Positions 10,236-22,735 of a stretch of DNA of 32,035 nucleotides are shown here, piece by piece. A model generated the notes under the pieces. That model was not told the origin of the DNA. It searched no databases and saw nothing but the letters and a program-made list of their open reading frames with translations. The stretch spans positions 71,217-103,251 of the forward strand of contig VHZZ01001716.1 in NCBI GenBank assembly GCA_009801015.1, given 5' to 3'. The position numbers were made by a program, and so were the translations under genes. The stretch's first letter is position 1. Every line of letters begins with the position of its first letter. The DNA comes from Silene noctiflora. Its lineage: Eukaryota > Streptophyta > Magnoliopsida > Caryophyllales > Caryophyllaceae.

Positions 10236-10715
10236 TAGTCAAAGTGGCCTACTGGTGTGTTAGTTGGCTCGCTCCGTGTCGGTGTTTCACAGGGGAATTT
10301 GAAGGTGTCTTTTCTTAGGATCCTAGGGAAACCGCTACACTGCACGTTTAGGTCTTAAAAGACTACAAAACAAGTAACTGGATGTTGCAGCATAGAGTTG
10401 AAACCCGGGAGTGGTGTCGCGCAAGTCTTGGATGACCAGGAAGCTTCAAAAGTTTTCAGAGTATCACACACACCAACCCTATCATACCGATATGCTGGGT
10501 TACCACCCAAATATATGCGATGTTATTTATCTGCTCGTTCCAGGTTGCATATTCTTATGCAACCTTTCTATCAACCAGGACTTTGGAGTTGGCATGTCGT
10601 ATTCCTGTTAGCCGTTGCGCAAAAGTATAAACATTACTTGACGGACCCTTGCAATTTCCTTGTGATGCTCCCCAGCTGGCATACACCACTCGCAAGCCTT
10701 TCACTGGGCCGTTAA

Positions 10716-11034
10716 GGACGGAGTCAAACCTTTGATCACCGGCTAAGGGTTTATTGGACGATTAGCCACTAATTAGTATTAGTGTCTCGTATTATGCAGT
10801 ATTGTTTGTGTTTATCTATTATATTATGAGAATTTGTAAAAATCATAATTATGAACATCGACCAACTTGGCAATTTAACTTCAAGATTAAACTTGTAAAA
10901 CTTTCACCAAGAATATTTATATTTGTTATAAAGAATCTCATAGAATCTTTTTTTTTTTTAATAAAATAGTTTGGGTATCGGACCAGTTTTGACTTTTGAG
11001 TGATAGTTTGGGTATCTTGAACCTAATTTAGAAA
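10716..11034. other. Non-coding stretch after the F-box pseudogene
   Basis: It is AT-rich and no gene was recognised. The first part may be the 3' UTR of the F-box pseudogene. There is a poly(T) run near 10,950. Confidence 0.4.
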
Positions 11035-11814
11035 GGGTGTGGATTTTCGCAGTACGCATTTTATTCATTGCAGTACGCATTTACTCATCGCAATACACTA
11101 TTGACAATTATACCCCTCTCATTTTCCCTTCCACTTTTCCTCTCTAAGTTATCTCTATTCTCTCTAATTTCATTTACCCATAATCCTCTATTTTCACCTG
11201 TTAATCATATACTACGTTGATAAATTTTGTACTTTGTTTATAAATTATCTTTAAAAACCCATGTACTATATTCATAAACATTCTACAAACACATGTAAAT
11301 ATTGTAAATATTCTATGTATTAGATTGAAAAATACATTATAAAAAAACGCACTGAGTGAAAAAAATATATAGAAAAATCATTGGCATTAGAGTGCATTAC
11401 TGAATACAGTACATTGATGAAAAGCAAATTCAATCATGGAGGCATGTATTAGGCTGACTAACAACGCCACTACTATGAACCATCGTTAAAAACAATCCAA
11501 TTATGTTGTACTAATTAGTCCTTAATTAATTTAGACATACACCCTAATTAAAAAAGAATAAAATTATAAGAAAGACTCAATTAAATTAGTAATATAGAAT
11601 TAACGAATTGAATACTTGTTCTTCATTTGAAGTATTGTTCATAATTGAAAATTTTAAGGAAATTGAAGAAGGTTAAAGTCTCAACGATATAGGGAATGTA
11701 GAGAGGAGGTAGAGAGAATTAGGTTTGATGTTTTTAGTGAAGGGTAGAGAAATGAAAAATTTGGTGCAAAAAGTACTCTAATGAGTAAAAATTATACTGC
11801 AAAAATAAATTGCG
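11035..11814. mobile_element. Non-autonomous TIR DNA transposon, copy 1
   Basis: The left end is GGGTGTGGATTTTCGCAGTAC and continues GCATTTTATTCA. The right end, reverse-complemented, reads ATTTTTGCAGTATAATTTTT, then ACTCA. Flanks TTTAGAAA (11027-11034) and TTTAGAAG (11815-11822) form an 8-bp target duplication with one mismatch. It has no ORF of note. The second copy at 23,005 shares both ends and internal blocks (TATACCCCTCTCATTTTCC, CACCCTAATTAAAAAAGAA, GGGAGAGAGAATTAGGTTT-like). An 8-bp duplication suggests hAT, but the termini are not typical, so the superfamily is left open. Confidence 0.72.
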
Positions 11815-11822
11815 TTTAGAAG

Positions 11823-12860
11823 CTAAAATTGACAAGGTAAAAGAAAACGGTTAAATTACGTATACCCTCTAATTTTCTATTTTCCTCCCACTTTTTTTTT
11901 AGCCGTCGTATAATTCTTTTTTTCCCCAGAACCACCACTAATTATATATATTTTCATTTCAAGCATACACAATTTGATCAACAATAGTGTTGTGTTTTAT
12001 ACCCAAAATTTAAAGTTTATTGTAACGAAACATCATATATAATTCAAATCAAAGTATAATATTACAGGACATTTTTTTAACTAATTTTAAAGTAGTTATT
12101 CACGATTGTTTTTAGTTGGGGTGGTGGTTTAGGAGATGGAAGCAGACCTTGGGTCAGTATGGCCCGTGGTAGAATTGTTGGTAGGGGTGGCAATCACAGG
12201 GAGGTGGGGGGTTTCGAGTGGTGGTTCCAATGTAGGAGTGAATATTTAGGGGTGGCAGATAATGGTTTCATCAATCCGATAGTAATAAAGATTATTCATT
12301 TCCCTTCTCATTTATCTATTCGGCCATTCTTGATCACTTCTCTTGCCTCTGTTGAACAAAATATTGGGTCTCTATTTTGGTTTTATCTTATAGAGTACTT
12401 TAAATCAGGTCTAGAGCTACACTGTACGGGAGTTTTGGTTAGTTCTCTATGGTTGATGATGATTCTAATGGTGACAAGGAGGTCTTGTCAGTAGATCGAC
12501 ACTAATAGAGTGGTGGCTTCGGCCAGCTAAGGAAAAGGTTGGCTAAAGAGAATGCCAAATAAGGTAGTTTTGCGACTTACCGGAAAAAAGGAAACGCAAA
12601 CAAGTAGGCCAAAAAAAAAAAACGAAACGAAAACAATCTAACTGAACCCTGTGTAAGTTATAAGCTCGAAATCAAGCAGGGATTTAAGGAACAAAGAGAG
12701 AGTCCATACATCCCAACCAGGTCTGTACACTACTAAATACTTTAAGCCACTTCTTATGGTAATAAACTATGCTGGTTTGGAATAAAATCAATTAAAAAAA
12801 TGAACACTGAGTCTATTATGCCAAGGGAAATTATTTTCCAGTAAAAGTACGAGCACTGCA
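11823..12860. other. Intergenic AT-rich stretch
   Basis: No gene was recognised. A 111-codon open frame at 12,159-12,494 starts Gly/Arg-rich and then turns into low-quality sequence without a domain. There is a poly(A) run near 12,610. The right part approaches the 3' end of the NFRKB-like gene. Confidence 0.4.
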
Positions 12861-12864
12861 TGAA

Positions 12865-13181
12865 ATAGGCAACAAATGCCGCATCATTTATTTAACTGCA
12901 GAACTTGACTTCAAATGGCTATGTCCCTCTAAGTCTCTAACCGACAAAAACTACGAGAGCTTCCCTCCATGGTCATCAGAATAATGATACACAAGTTTCC
13001 TCCCAAATGGCTGAGAGATATTTCTCGAATACTAGGCACTTCAACATCTCTGTTTGCCTACTACTGCAATCTAGTTATGTACATGGTGATACTATGGGGT
13101 TGTGTCTCAGCTCTGGCAAGGGTCCCACTCGTTTGACGCCATTCATCTAACAACAATATGTGAATATGGTGATGGGGGAAC
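12865..13181 (-). other. Probable 3' UTR of the NFRKB-like gene
   Basis: This follows the TAA at 13182-13184. The minus strand has AATAAA at 12887-12892, about 290 nt past the stop, so cleavage near 12,865 is likely. Other polyadenylation sites are possible. Confidence 0.5.
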
Positions 13182-16100
13182 TTACGGATTCCAGGATTTG
13201 CCAAACGGTTTTCCAGAAGGGTCTTGCAATGCTGAAGGTGGATTTCCCAAACTCATCCACCCCATTGGATTCTTCAAGGTAGGTCCGGTCGCTTCACCCC
13301 CACTCAAGTAGTCGAAGGGAGAGGTTGGCCGCACGGGGTTACTTGCCATTGGAATTCCTCGGTTGGCCATAACCATGTCCTGTCCATAGCTTGTTGAGGG
13401 GATCATCACTGGTTCGGTTGAACCCACGGGGTTGTACTGGGTACGGGGCTGCAGAGAATTGCACTGTGAGAGGACACTGTACAGGCTCTGATCACCACCA
13501 CCACTTCCAAGGCTTGTCGTTGAGAAAACAGGCACTTCAGGAGCCGACCAACTACCATGATTCTGGGTCGCCCTAATATCGTTGACAAACCAATTATGGG
13601 GCAACTGTCCCCCAGAGCTTAACGGAGGCTGCATTTGAGTTGACCCACGGGCATTAGCCCAGTCCCTCGGGTTAAGGGTTGAGAAGTGCTCCGGGCCCTG
13701 GAAACTGTACCGGCTATTGTCGGAATAAACACTGTCTTGAATCGTTTGATTCATAAATAGCTCGCCACGGGTATGGCTGGGAAACTGATTGGGTTCCAAT
13801 AAAATATTACCCGGATGGAATACAGGTCCCGTTTTTTTCTGCTCATGGTGAAAATTGTCGCGCAGAATCAGAGATGGCAGCAATGACTCATTTCTTTCTT
13901 TATTTGCAAGGGAGTCGATGAAGGGCATATGGTTGGTATGCCTGTTCAATAGATCTTTGGTGTGACCACCTGGTAGATTATGCCCAATCTTAATCAAATG
14001 GGCTGGCTGCTCGGGGACTAATCGCGGGAGCCCAACAGTCAGTTCACTAGAAGATGCAAACGGTGTATTCGGATGAGAAAGACCATAAGATTCTGGCAAA
14101 CGCATTGAAGACCATAAATTGTTGATAGAATGAGTCTTGGTGTGTGGTACACCAAGAGATACTGCAGATGTCTGGCCAACATGCTCTTCGGATGGTGAAC
14201 AAGTCTCATGTGTCTCAGAAGAAACCTGATTATTTTCCGAGTTTAGATCCATAGGGTCAAACTCCTGGTTCTTAATCGATGATGATTTGTTCTCCATAGA
14301 GAATGCCCCAAGATCAATCGGTGGCTGCTTGGTCACTAATCGTGGAATCCCAGCACTCGGTTCACTAGAAGATGCAAACGGCGTAGAACACATCGAAGAT
14401 TCTAGCAAACCTAATGAAGACCATGTGTTGACCGATGAATGAGTCTTTTTGTGTGATATACCAAGAGGTACTGCAGATGTCTGGCCAACATGCTCTTCGG
14501 ATGGTGAACAAGTCTCATGTGGCACAGAAGAAACCTGATTTTTTTCTGAGTTCAGATCCATGGGATCAAACTCCTGGTTCTTAGTTGAAGATGATTTGTT
14601 ATCCATGGAGAAAACATCAAGATCAATTGGTGGATCCCGAGTCACTAATCGTGGAAGCCCAGCAGTTAGTTCAGTAGAAGATGCAAACGGTGTAGAACCC
14701 ATTGAAGATTCCGGCAAACCCACTGAAGACCACATGTTTACCGATGAATTCTTGGTGTGTGATATACCGAGAGATACCGCAGATGTCTGGCCAACATGCT
14801 CTTCGGATGGTGAACAAGTTTCATGTGTCTTGGATGAAACCTGATTATTTTCCGAGTTTAGATCCATAGGGTCAAACTCATGGTTCTTAGTCGATGATGA
14901 TTTGTTCACCATGGAGAAAACATCAAGATCAATCGGTGGCTGCTCAGCCACTAATCGTGGAATCCCAACAGTTAGTTCACTAGAAGATGCAAAAGGTGTA
15001 GAACCCATTGAAGATTCTGGCAAACCCGTTGAAGACAACATGTTGTTGACCGATGAATGAGTCTTGGTGTGTGATATACCAGGAGATACTACAAAAGTCT
15101 GGCCAGCATGCTCTTCAGATGCTGAAGAAGAAACCTGAATATTTTCCGAATTTAGATCCATAGGGTCTAACTCCTGGCTTTTACCAGACGATGATTTCTT
15201 CTCTGTGGAGGAAACCCCAAATTCCTCCTTTACATTTAGAGGGGAATCAGGAATAGATTGATTTCCCTTGGAAGATGGATCAAATTCATTGTTGATATTC
15301 AAAAGAGAATTTTGGAGAGATTGGTTTATTGTTGAGGATGGATCAATTTTGTCATTCACATTTAAATGATTCGGCAAGGAAGGAGGATCAGACTCAGGGT
15401 CGATATTTATAGGAAGACTTCGTTTGGAAGTCTCGTTGGATGAGGTGGATCGAGTAGGCTTATCACTATCGGAGATAGAACCCTGAATCTTGAATTTGTT
15501 GCCAGGGTAGTTTTTGAAAGTTCCTTGCCCATCTATATTCTGAGCATTTGCAATTTCGTTACCAGATGGCTTCACCAATTTCTCATTCTGAGTCTGAAAA
15601 AAAAAAATTAAGTCTAGAAATTATAGCAAAAGCCAGGCAAACCACAAACAGCAGCAAATTAACACAAACCTCTGTCAAAAGCGGTACTTTATCTTCTATT
15701 TCTTGGCACAAATAACTCATAATCTGTAGTCTCTCCAATTGCACTCTTCTCCATTTTTCTAATGTTGCTGGAAGGTCCTTGTTAACCACATAGATCCTGC
15801 ATAAGCAACAAGATTATACCTGATTGCATGGTATTAACTGCTCCAGTTATGTTACCTAATGCATGGTATGTAACGAAATTTAGCCGCCACTATGTTATTT
15901 TCACTTATATCACGTCCCAGTGAAAAACTCCAAACCATGGATTTGTAAGCTCTTATTTTTCGGGAAAAGTATTGCAAACATGTGTAAAAGATTATTTGCA
16001 TGTTGGATGTAGTTGTGAAAAAAAGACGTAACAGAGAGGAAGGGGAGACTACAAACATTGATATCAACTCAAATTTCATATCTTTAAGATGGAGTGATGA

Positions 16101-19100
16101 TTTGACGTGTTTGGCAAACGTGATCTAAAACTACGGCCACATGCAATATCCATACAAACATTGCACTACCGCAACCACGACCGATATCAGATTCTAATAC
16201 CATGCTTGAAGGTGTTAAAATAAAACATTTCAGCTAATAAAGCACACATACCAGTGCTCATGGATTCTTCTCTGTTCTTCTTGCTCAAACATTACATATG
16301 GCTTTACATTGTAACTGTCGAGGTTGCCTAGAAGACGGTTTAGATTCTTAGGCTGAATAACAGGGCCAGATTGTCCCATACTCAAGACAAGTTCTTCATG
16401 CTGCTTTTTACTAATCTGAAAGACACAAACATCAGCTATGTGATAGGTTTTTGAACAGAGGACAAAAAATTCAGTCCGACTTGTATGAGTCACATGTGAG
16501 AGTGACACCGACCCAAGTACAAATTTAGTTATATATTTATATGGTTAATATGCCATATACGTTTTTGTGTACTCGTTATAATAACAAACTTTACTGATGA
16601 AAAACCTCACCTTCACATAAGACATGTATTTGGACCCGTCATTGGAGGTGATGCTTGCCTTTTGTGACTTTTCTACTTTCTTAGGTCTGGGTAATCCCTT
16701 ATGGCCATTGGGTGATGATGACAATTTTTCATGTTTGTCCTTGATAAGCTCTTGATTTCGAATCCTGAAATGGAAGCACCTTAATCACACTTTCACGTCA
16801 ACGAAATTCACTGTTGAACAATTAAAGCCAGCAGATAAGGATTTCCCTTTTTTGTGACATGTCTCTTACGATGCTCTCTTGTTCTCATGCAGTTATGTCC
16901 CCAATAATTCCAACTTTATTCTTATTTCATACACAAGGTGGTTAACTAACAAAAATATACACCAAACAGGTAAACGATCTCCCTTCACAACAATATTTAC
17001 TTTTGACGAAACGGTATCAAGCAGTAATTAGTACTTGTCGAAATTATATGAAAAAATAAGTAGATCCAAAACTAGGTACTCCATACTTCAGGAAGTACAT
17101 TTATATGCACAATGCATTTTATTTTTTAACCCATAATATGTCTAGTATACAGCAGTGATACATACAAAAAACTCTAGAGAAAGACATTTGTGACCAGCTG
17201 AAGACAGTTGTCAAAACGAAGTTTTGTCTATAAGAGATTGTAGACAGGAGGAACCATATAGTAAAGACAATTACAAGAAACTAAAGCAAAATACAGTGGT
17301 ATAGTACAAACTACAAAGCAACTATACCATGTTTTTAAGTTTTTAACCACCACTACGCCTTGCTCCATCAACGCCTCACGACAAACTTTTAGCCATATAC
17401 TACCACAGAAGACACTTATCACAAGGGTTACCAGATTCTTAGTAAATCTGGTTCTAATACATAATACAGATACAGAAACAGAGTAACCAATACGCTGGGA
17501 CTATTACAATAAACATTATAAGTGACTTCATAATGTTAGTAGGCTTTATTTTTGAAGACTAAAATAATATAATAGTCAGGAAAATAGCTCAAGTTATACA
17601 AAAAGTAATAAATTATAATCCTATAACAAACCCTATATACTCGGTGTCGTTTTGTCTACAAGTTACAGCAAATGGATGTTGTCATTCATACTTTTTTTTT
17701 CTCTTTGAAACATCTCAAATTCTCTCTCATAGGTTTCCCCCCTTATTGAACACCCTTTACCCTAATTGTAAGGCTAAGCAAAATATTCCCATCTAAAATT
17801 TTAATCCGTTTCTTTCTACTGTTCCCTCTTTGCTATTTCTCTCTCCCTGCTTCTCTTTCTTCTAGCTTTCTGCACTTCTGATTTTCATAGGTAACACTGT
17901 ACAAGACATTAGACTGCCATGCTCAGATCTCAATACCTTCACTTTCACTTTCACCCGAATAGATGTCGACACCTTCTCTCCCTCGACGCCACACGAACAG
18001 TGGGTCCTACCAGCCTCATGTTCAATCATCACACTCACCAAGTCTCCATCAGTTTGAGAAAACTTACGATATAAGATTGTAAATCATTTTCTCTATAAAG
18101 TAATAAATTTTTTAGTTCTAAGAAAGAGGATTTTTTATCAAAACTCAGTGCTTTTAGCTAGGATTTAGCTCGAGGTTTTCTGAAGCCATGTTATACTAAA
18201 ATTTTGGTTTCCTAAATTTTGCAGCTTTCATAAATTCCAAACCTTCCAATCTTGTTTCACCTCATTTTTTCAGTGCAATGAAATAACAGAACTTGAAGAC
18301 ACCAAACCTAAATCCCTATGCGGTGGCAAAATAGTGATACCACCACTAGAACTGTAAAGGATTTAGTGGGTACAAAACTACAAACAGATCGGCCAATACC
18401 CATTTCAAGCTGATGAGATCCATACACGATGTCTATTAACAAATAATGTATGATGCTATAGTTTGAGACTAATGTATTCGAAAATGAACACTTAAGTTTT
18501 ACTCAGTCTAAAAATAGATTTTTAACCTTAGATCTTACATTATAAGGAAAACACAAGAGCCCACACGCCACATCGCATAACAGCAAGCTTCAACAGTTTT
18601 AAAAAGACAAGTGCCAGAAGAAACACAATTGAAACAGAGAGGATCCCAGAGCCCATCCAAGTAACTAACAATCTTTGCTTGTAAGATTGTGTCTTGGACA
18701 AGGCAGTAGCCAAAAGTCAAAAGTGTCCTGCTTTCTTTCTAACCATTCACATGGATTCAACAAAAAAAAATATATAGGCCTGATGAAGTTAAAATATACT
18801 CCCTCTATTTCACTTTGTTACATTTTCTGTTTGCACATGAACCAAGCAACGGAAGGAGACAGTGGTATTATATTCCAGTTTCACTATTCCATTAAAGTAG
18901 AGTAATGTTGTATTTGTAACTTTAATAAAACTTGCCAAATAGGAAATGGAAAACAAGTGAAATGTCTCAAATGGAATATTTAAAGAATCGGATGAAATAG
19001 AGGGAGTATATACCTTCTCTGTATCTCAGCATCCCTGATGACAGACAGCTTTTGGTTGTCACTATAATACGATTTATCATCTGCGAGTGAAGATGCAGAT

Positions 19101-22100
19101 TCATATGTAGCATTTGCCTCAAATTTTTGAGAACTGAATCCATTTGAATCAGATATAATAGTTTTCTCAGCATGACCTTTTGATCTGCCCACAATGAAAT
19201 TAAGTCAAGAAACAAAACTAAGACAGCATCGTATTCAACAGCTGACAAGTACATCACCAATTAATCCACACACGTACTCTACCACCGAAAGGATTTGTAT
19301 CATATTCAACTCCAAAAACAATGTGCACAAAACTTCAAAGCACCAACCGTGGTGGGTAACATGGTGCAATAAGCCCCTTCAAGGGCTTCAACTATTGATT
19401 GGGGAAGAATAATCAGTAGTTTCCAGCTCGTCCAATTGACCTTAACCTAGTTTTAGGCAAATCTCAAATCTTATATTTACACCTTTACACAAGTTATTTG
19501 AATTGTGAAGATATTTATGGTAAATATAGATACATAGATAATATATACTTTGTGAGAGGCTAACATGATCATCCTAATACTAAACCTCCTATGCTTCTAG
19601 AATTAATCTATATTAATTATCAATGTCTTTGACCAACAAAAACAAACAAGTCTTTAGTTTTGATGTCGATTTGCTAATCCTCTTGATTGGAAATCCCTGA
19701 TATATTATCAAAACAAGGATCTTACATATTTTCCCATTAAAAAGCCAAAGACTCATTATTCTTCGATTCTTGTTTCTGATGGAATTTAGAAAATTGGCCC
19801 AATAAAATGGTTGCATGTCTTTTCATTGTGAAGTTGTACTGATTCGTTGCAATTTCCACACAATTATCATTTTGGACACTTGAAAATGCTTCTTTGAATC
19901 CTTGACGCACTTGGGAAATGTTCTAATTGGATCTTCGCTACAAAGGCCTTCTCAAGTCCACCATTACAGAAAATCTTTTTCAACACCCCCATGTATGTTT
20001 TGCTTGTAGGGAACAAGACAGAAGGCAAAGCACAACTAACAAGAAAACTGAAACCTCAAGGCTGTTGAACAAAAACGTCAACTTAGCTGATAGTTCAAAA
20101 GAATTACTTTTGAGCTTGGTTTTAGGCGTAGTTGTGAGAAAGCAAAACAATTGAAGATTCCATTTCTGCTTGCACACAATATCTTTTATTCAAGGGACCA
20201 TAACTTCCCAACTAACATTTATTTGGTTTATACACACACACATTAAAAAGGCAAGAAGAAAGGGGAGCTCAAGAGATGCAACATTAGCAACTTCAGTAAA
20301 CAAAGTGTTATGACAAGAACCATTTTCTATCAAACATGGTCTAAATTCAATATTATTAGCCTACCAAAAGGACCAAAGGCTAATACAAAAGGCGTCCATG
20401 TATTCCATGTAATGGGAGATCATTAAGAGCTATAGCTAAGACCAAAGTAAAGTTCAAATATCAGGTATCAATCCAATGTACACACATGGTCTCCGCCATT
20501 GTTCTAAAAGACTGAGGTGCATCGAGTCGACAAGGGTCCATGTCGATGAGGCGCAAGGTGAAGGCTTGTGCCTTATAGACACATGATGCACTGTTTTTGC
20601 ACATAATTTTGTATCTTTAAAACAAAACTTTGTGCAACAACGCCCTTTTTTGGATATCAAAAAGCAATATGTAAATAAGTAAAACTTGGGGAATAATGTG
20701 CCAAATACATGGATACTAAAAGAACTATGGGGAAAAAGCAACTGCATAGTGCATAGTATTGTGCCTCCCTTGGTGCACCCACGCATTTTGGCTAATGCCG
20801 TTATAAGCCTTATGGCTTAAGCACAATCAAGGCACACTTTTTTAAACTAGGTCATAGCGGGACTTCCGAACCTAGAGAATATATATGGGGTCGTCCCAGC
20901 AGTGATTTACGCCCTCTAATTCTCTAAAATTATCCCTTTTTCTAGTTTTATCGTATTAAATGCCCCATTTCTATTTCGGGTATACGTTGTGTGGGTAAAA
21001 TGTAAATACTGTATTTTGGGTAAAATGTCAATACCTATGCCAAAACTAAATTGGAGAATGTCAGAGAAGTGGAAGAAGTAACATTTTAAAATCCCCAAAT
21101 TGCCCTTGTTTGCCACTTTAGGGGGCGAGGATGATTAAGAAGCCCTATGGCATAGCAGCTTCACAATGAATGAAAAACAAACCTTGACATTAGCTTCATA
21201 ATCTCTGACTCTGGGTCCTTTGCATTCCCACACCTTTCCTTGAACTTATGCAAATTCTTTATCATGCTGTATAGAAATGTCAGTGGTGAATAACTTGCAA
21301 CACGACTGTGACTGAACCATAAATATAAGACAAATAAAAAAACTCACAACATACTTTTCATGGTACTGTTGCAGCTCGGAATAGTATGCTTTCTTGTTAG
21401 CCTTAAAGGACTTCTCATATCGGACTACTGCATCGGGATGAAAATTGCCTAGACACAGTGAAGAGCTCCTGTACGTATTACGACGCGTGAATTCCCCCCG
21501 AACCACAATAACACACAAACAATAACATCACTGATGTGTCATCCTTCCCAAACAGCCAAGACAAGCAAAGAGAAGGTTTTTACAAACACCACCAAGGGAA
21601 ACATTATTCTACCAAAGTTATGAATAAACTCGCAAAAGTGATTCAAAAATTAGAATAGCTAAACTCAGAAAGTAAAGCAAATGGCACGACACAAAGGAGA
21701 TTCCACTTGAAACAAAAGACACGACTTTTCCTATAAATATAATCTTCACTAGTTTTGTGAAACATAGGCTCACCATTTGAGAAACGGATTCCCAAAATGG
21801 AAATTCTCACAATCAAGCAAAGCTTGCACAATTTCATTAGATTCAAATCCTTCCGGGAGAAATTGCGAAAGAAAGGTTCGATCTTTGTCTGTCAGAAGTG
21901 ATTGCCAACCCTGCAAACGAAGCAAACAAAAAACATAACTCAACTCAACTCACCACTTTCGGCACACATCACTCAAATAGAAAACCCAATTAATCCTTGA
22001 CCATGATCACCAACCTCATAAGTAAGAACCTCAGCCAAATCATCCAACTCAAAGACCTCCTTCGGAACCGCAACAACATCAGCCAATTTAGCATTACTAA

Positions 22101-22326
22101 CCGGACTAAATGCCGCCAATTGTCTTGACGAAATCCCAATTTGTTCCTCTTTAGCAACAACCATTTTCTCATTATCATCCCACTTCAAAGATACATGACT
22201 ATTATAATTAACCTCAAATTGCAACGGTCTAAACTCCCTCTTTTTCGCTCTATACTGCTCCTGAATCCCACACCCAAATGGGGCCATTGTCGAACTCGGC
22301 CGCCTTTTACGCTGATCAGCTGCCAT
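13182..22326 (-). CDS. NFRKB: NFRKB-like protein (DEUBAD domain, INO80-complex subunit), nine coding exons
   Basis: The spliced CDS is the complement of 22015-22326, 21774-21910, 21355-21468, 21183-21266, 19014-19184, 16611-16764, 16252-16415, 15670-15796 and 13182-15593: 3,675 nt, 1,224 residues, no internal stop, every intron GT-AG with phases that match. ATG 22326 (MAADQRKRR) is the start used by plant homologues as I recall them. Residues about 88-205 form the DEUBAD domain (VPKEVFELDDLAEVLTYE; LLDCENFHFGNPFLKW; LGNFHPDAVVRYEKSFKANK). A second conserved block is at about 318-420 (YMSYVKISKKQHEELV; LNRLLGNLDSYNVKPYVMFE). N-terminal basic clusters suggest a nuclear protein. The conserved C-terminus has FDYLSGGEA and NPMGWMSLGNPP. 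In animals NFRKB is an INO80 subunit whose DEUBAD inhibits UCH37; the plant role is inferred. Residues about 555-950 are a four-fold repeat. Confidence 0.92.
13990..15190 (-). repeat. Four-fold in-frame tandem repeat in the last exon of the NFRKB-like gene
   Basis: Units are about 98, 102 and 103 codons apart, measured between the FDPMDLNSE/LDPMDLNSE motifs (codons near 15,160, 14,866, 14,560 and 14,251). Each unit carries DPMDLNSEN, CSPSEEHVGQTSAV (shorter in the first), SSVGLPESSMGSTPFASS and LPRLV..QPP. The units are Ser/Pro-rich and probably disordered. Indels are whole codons, so the frame is kept. Confidence 0.93.
18797..19008. mobile_element. Stowaway-like MITE in intron 6
   Basis: Terminal inverted repeats TACTCCCTCTATTTCA and TGAAATAGAGGGAGTA (one end reads GATGAAATAG) bound about 210 bp flanked by TA dinucleotides. 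The CTCCCTC terminus with a TA duplication is the hallmark of Stowaway (Tc1/mariner) elements. The interior is AT-rich without coding sequence. The right end is 7 nt from the 5' splice site of the exon at 19014-19184. Confidence 0.85.
20490..20850. mobile_element. Possible inverted-repeat (hAT-like) element in intron 5
   Basis: The left end GTTCTAAAAGACTGAGGTGC and the right end, which reverse-complements to GACCTAGTTTAAAAAAGTGT and GCC, form a loose inverted pair. Between them lie GAGGCGCAAGGTGAAGGCTT and GCCTCCCTTGGTGCACCC. Such gcgcctt/aggtgc elements are common in plant introns. No clear target duplication was found. Confidence 0.4.
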
Positions 22327-22735
22327 TCTATACCGATTCACAATGCTAAATAATTTCTAAAATCCCCAACTTATACATACAAACAAATTCCGTTCATAAA
22401 CCTGCAACAACGATTACTAAATCAATTTTCCAATTAACAACAAATTCATCAAATACCCATTACAAAAAATCAAAAAAAATGAAAAGGGTACCCAACAAAA
22501 TCGAAACTTCCGCAGTGAATAAAGAAAAAAAATTGAAGTACAAGCAGAAAAGAAGACTCACAAAGTTGGATGAAAGCGTGGGAAAAGAAGCGTCAGCAGG
22601 AGAAATTAAAAAAGCGTCGATGGGGTAAAATTGGGGGAGAGAGAAAGTTAGGGTTTGAGAAGATATGGAGGAGGAAGAGGTTTGAAAAGCAAAGCAAAGG
22701 ATATCATGAAAATTGAGGTGAAGATCGAGGAGAAA
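22327..22735 (-). other. 5' UTR with an intron, NFRKB-like gene
   Basis: The minus strand gives a pyrimidine-rich exon (about 22562-22735) with AAACCCTAACTTTCTCTCTC. A donor, GTGAGTCTTC, begins at 22561. A TTGTTGCAG acceptor ends at 22402, and 22327-22401 then leads to the ATG. A leader intron is common in plant housekeeping genes. The transcription start is not fixed by sequence. Confidence 0.6.

Larger units (their letters stand above)
5890..10715 (+). pseudogene. F-box protein pseudogene (F-box-associated half), split by two insertions
   Basis: Three pieces (5890-6183, 7806-7926 and 10236-10715) read as the F-box-associated (FBA) domain of plant F-box proteins, the substrate-binding part of SCF E3 ubiquitin ligases. 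Piece 1 has TRQWVELPRP (about 5935-5964) and QYRYIVAVIR, ending LSLPETC. Piece 2 is poorly conserved. Piece 3 has SQGNLKVSFLRI, a broken LHV*VLKDYKTSNW stretch (about 10,343-10,380, Trp to TAG), QHRVETRE and GYHPNICDVIYLLVPG (about 10,490-10,540). It ends NFLVMLPSWHTPLASL before TAA 10713-10715, the usual FBA C-terminal style. The gaps are a solo LTR and a processed retropseudogene, each with target duplications. Additional frameshifts and stops show decay. The N-terminal F-box was not found. Family assignment rests on motif memory. Confidence 0.75.

Noticed and set aside
12159..12494. 111-codon plus-strand frame starting with a Gly/Arg-rich stretch
   Set aside because: No recognisable domain, composition shifts abruptly, no splice sites or neighbours to support it, and it lies in transposon-rich intergenic DNA.
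14560..14844. 94-codon plus-strand frame
   Set aside because: It is antisense to the repeated last exon of the NFRKB-like gene, and the repeat makes such shadows recur.
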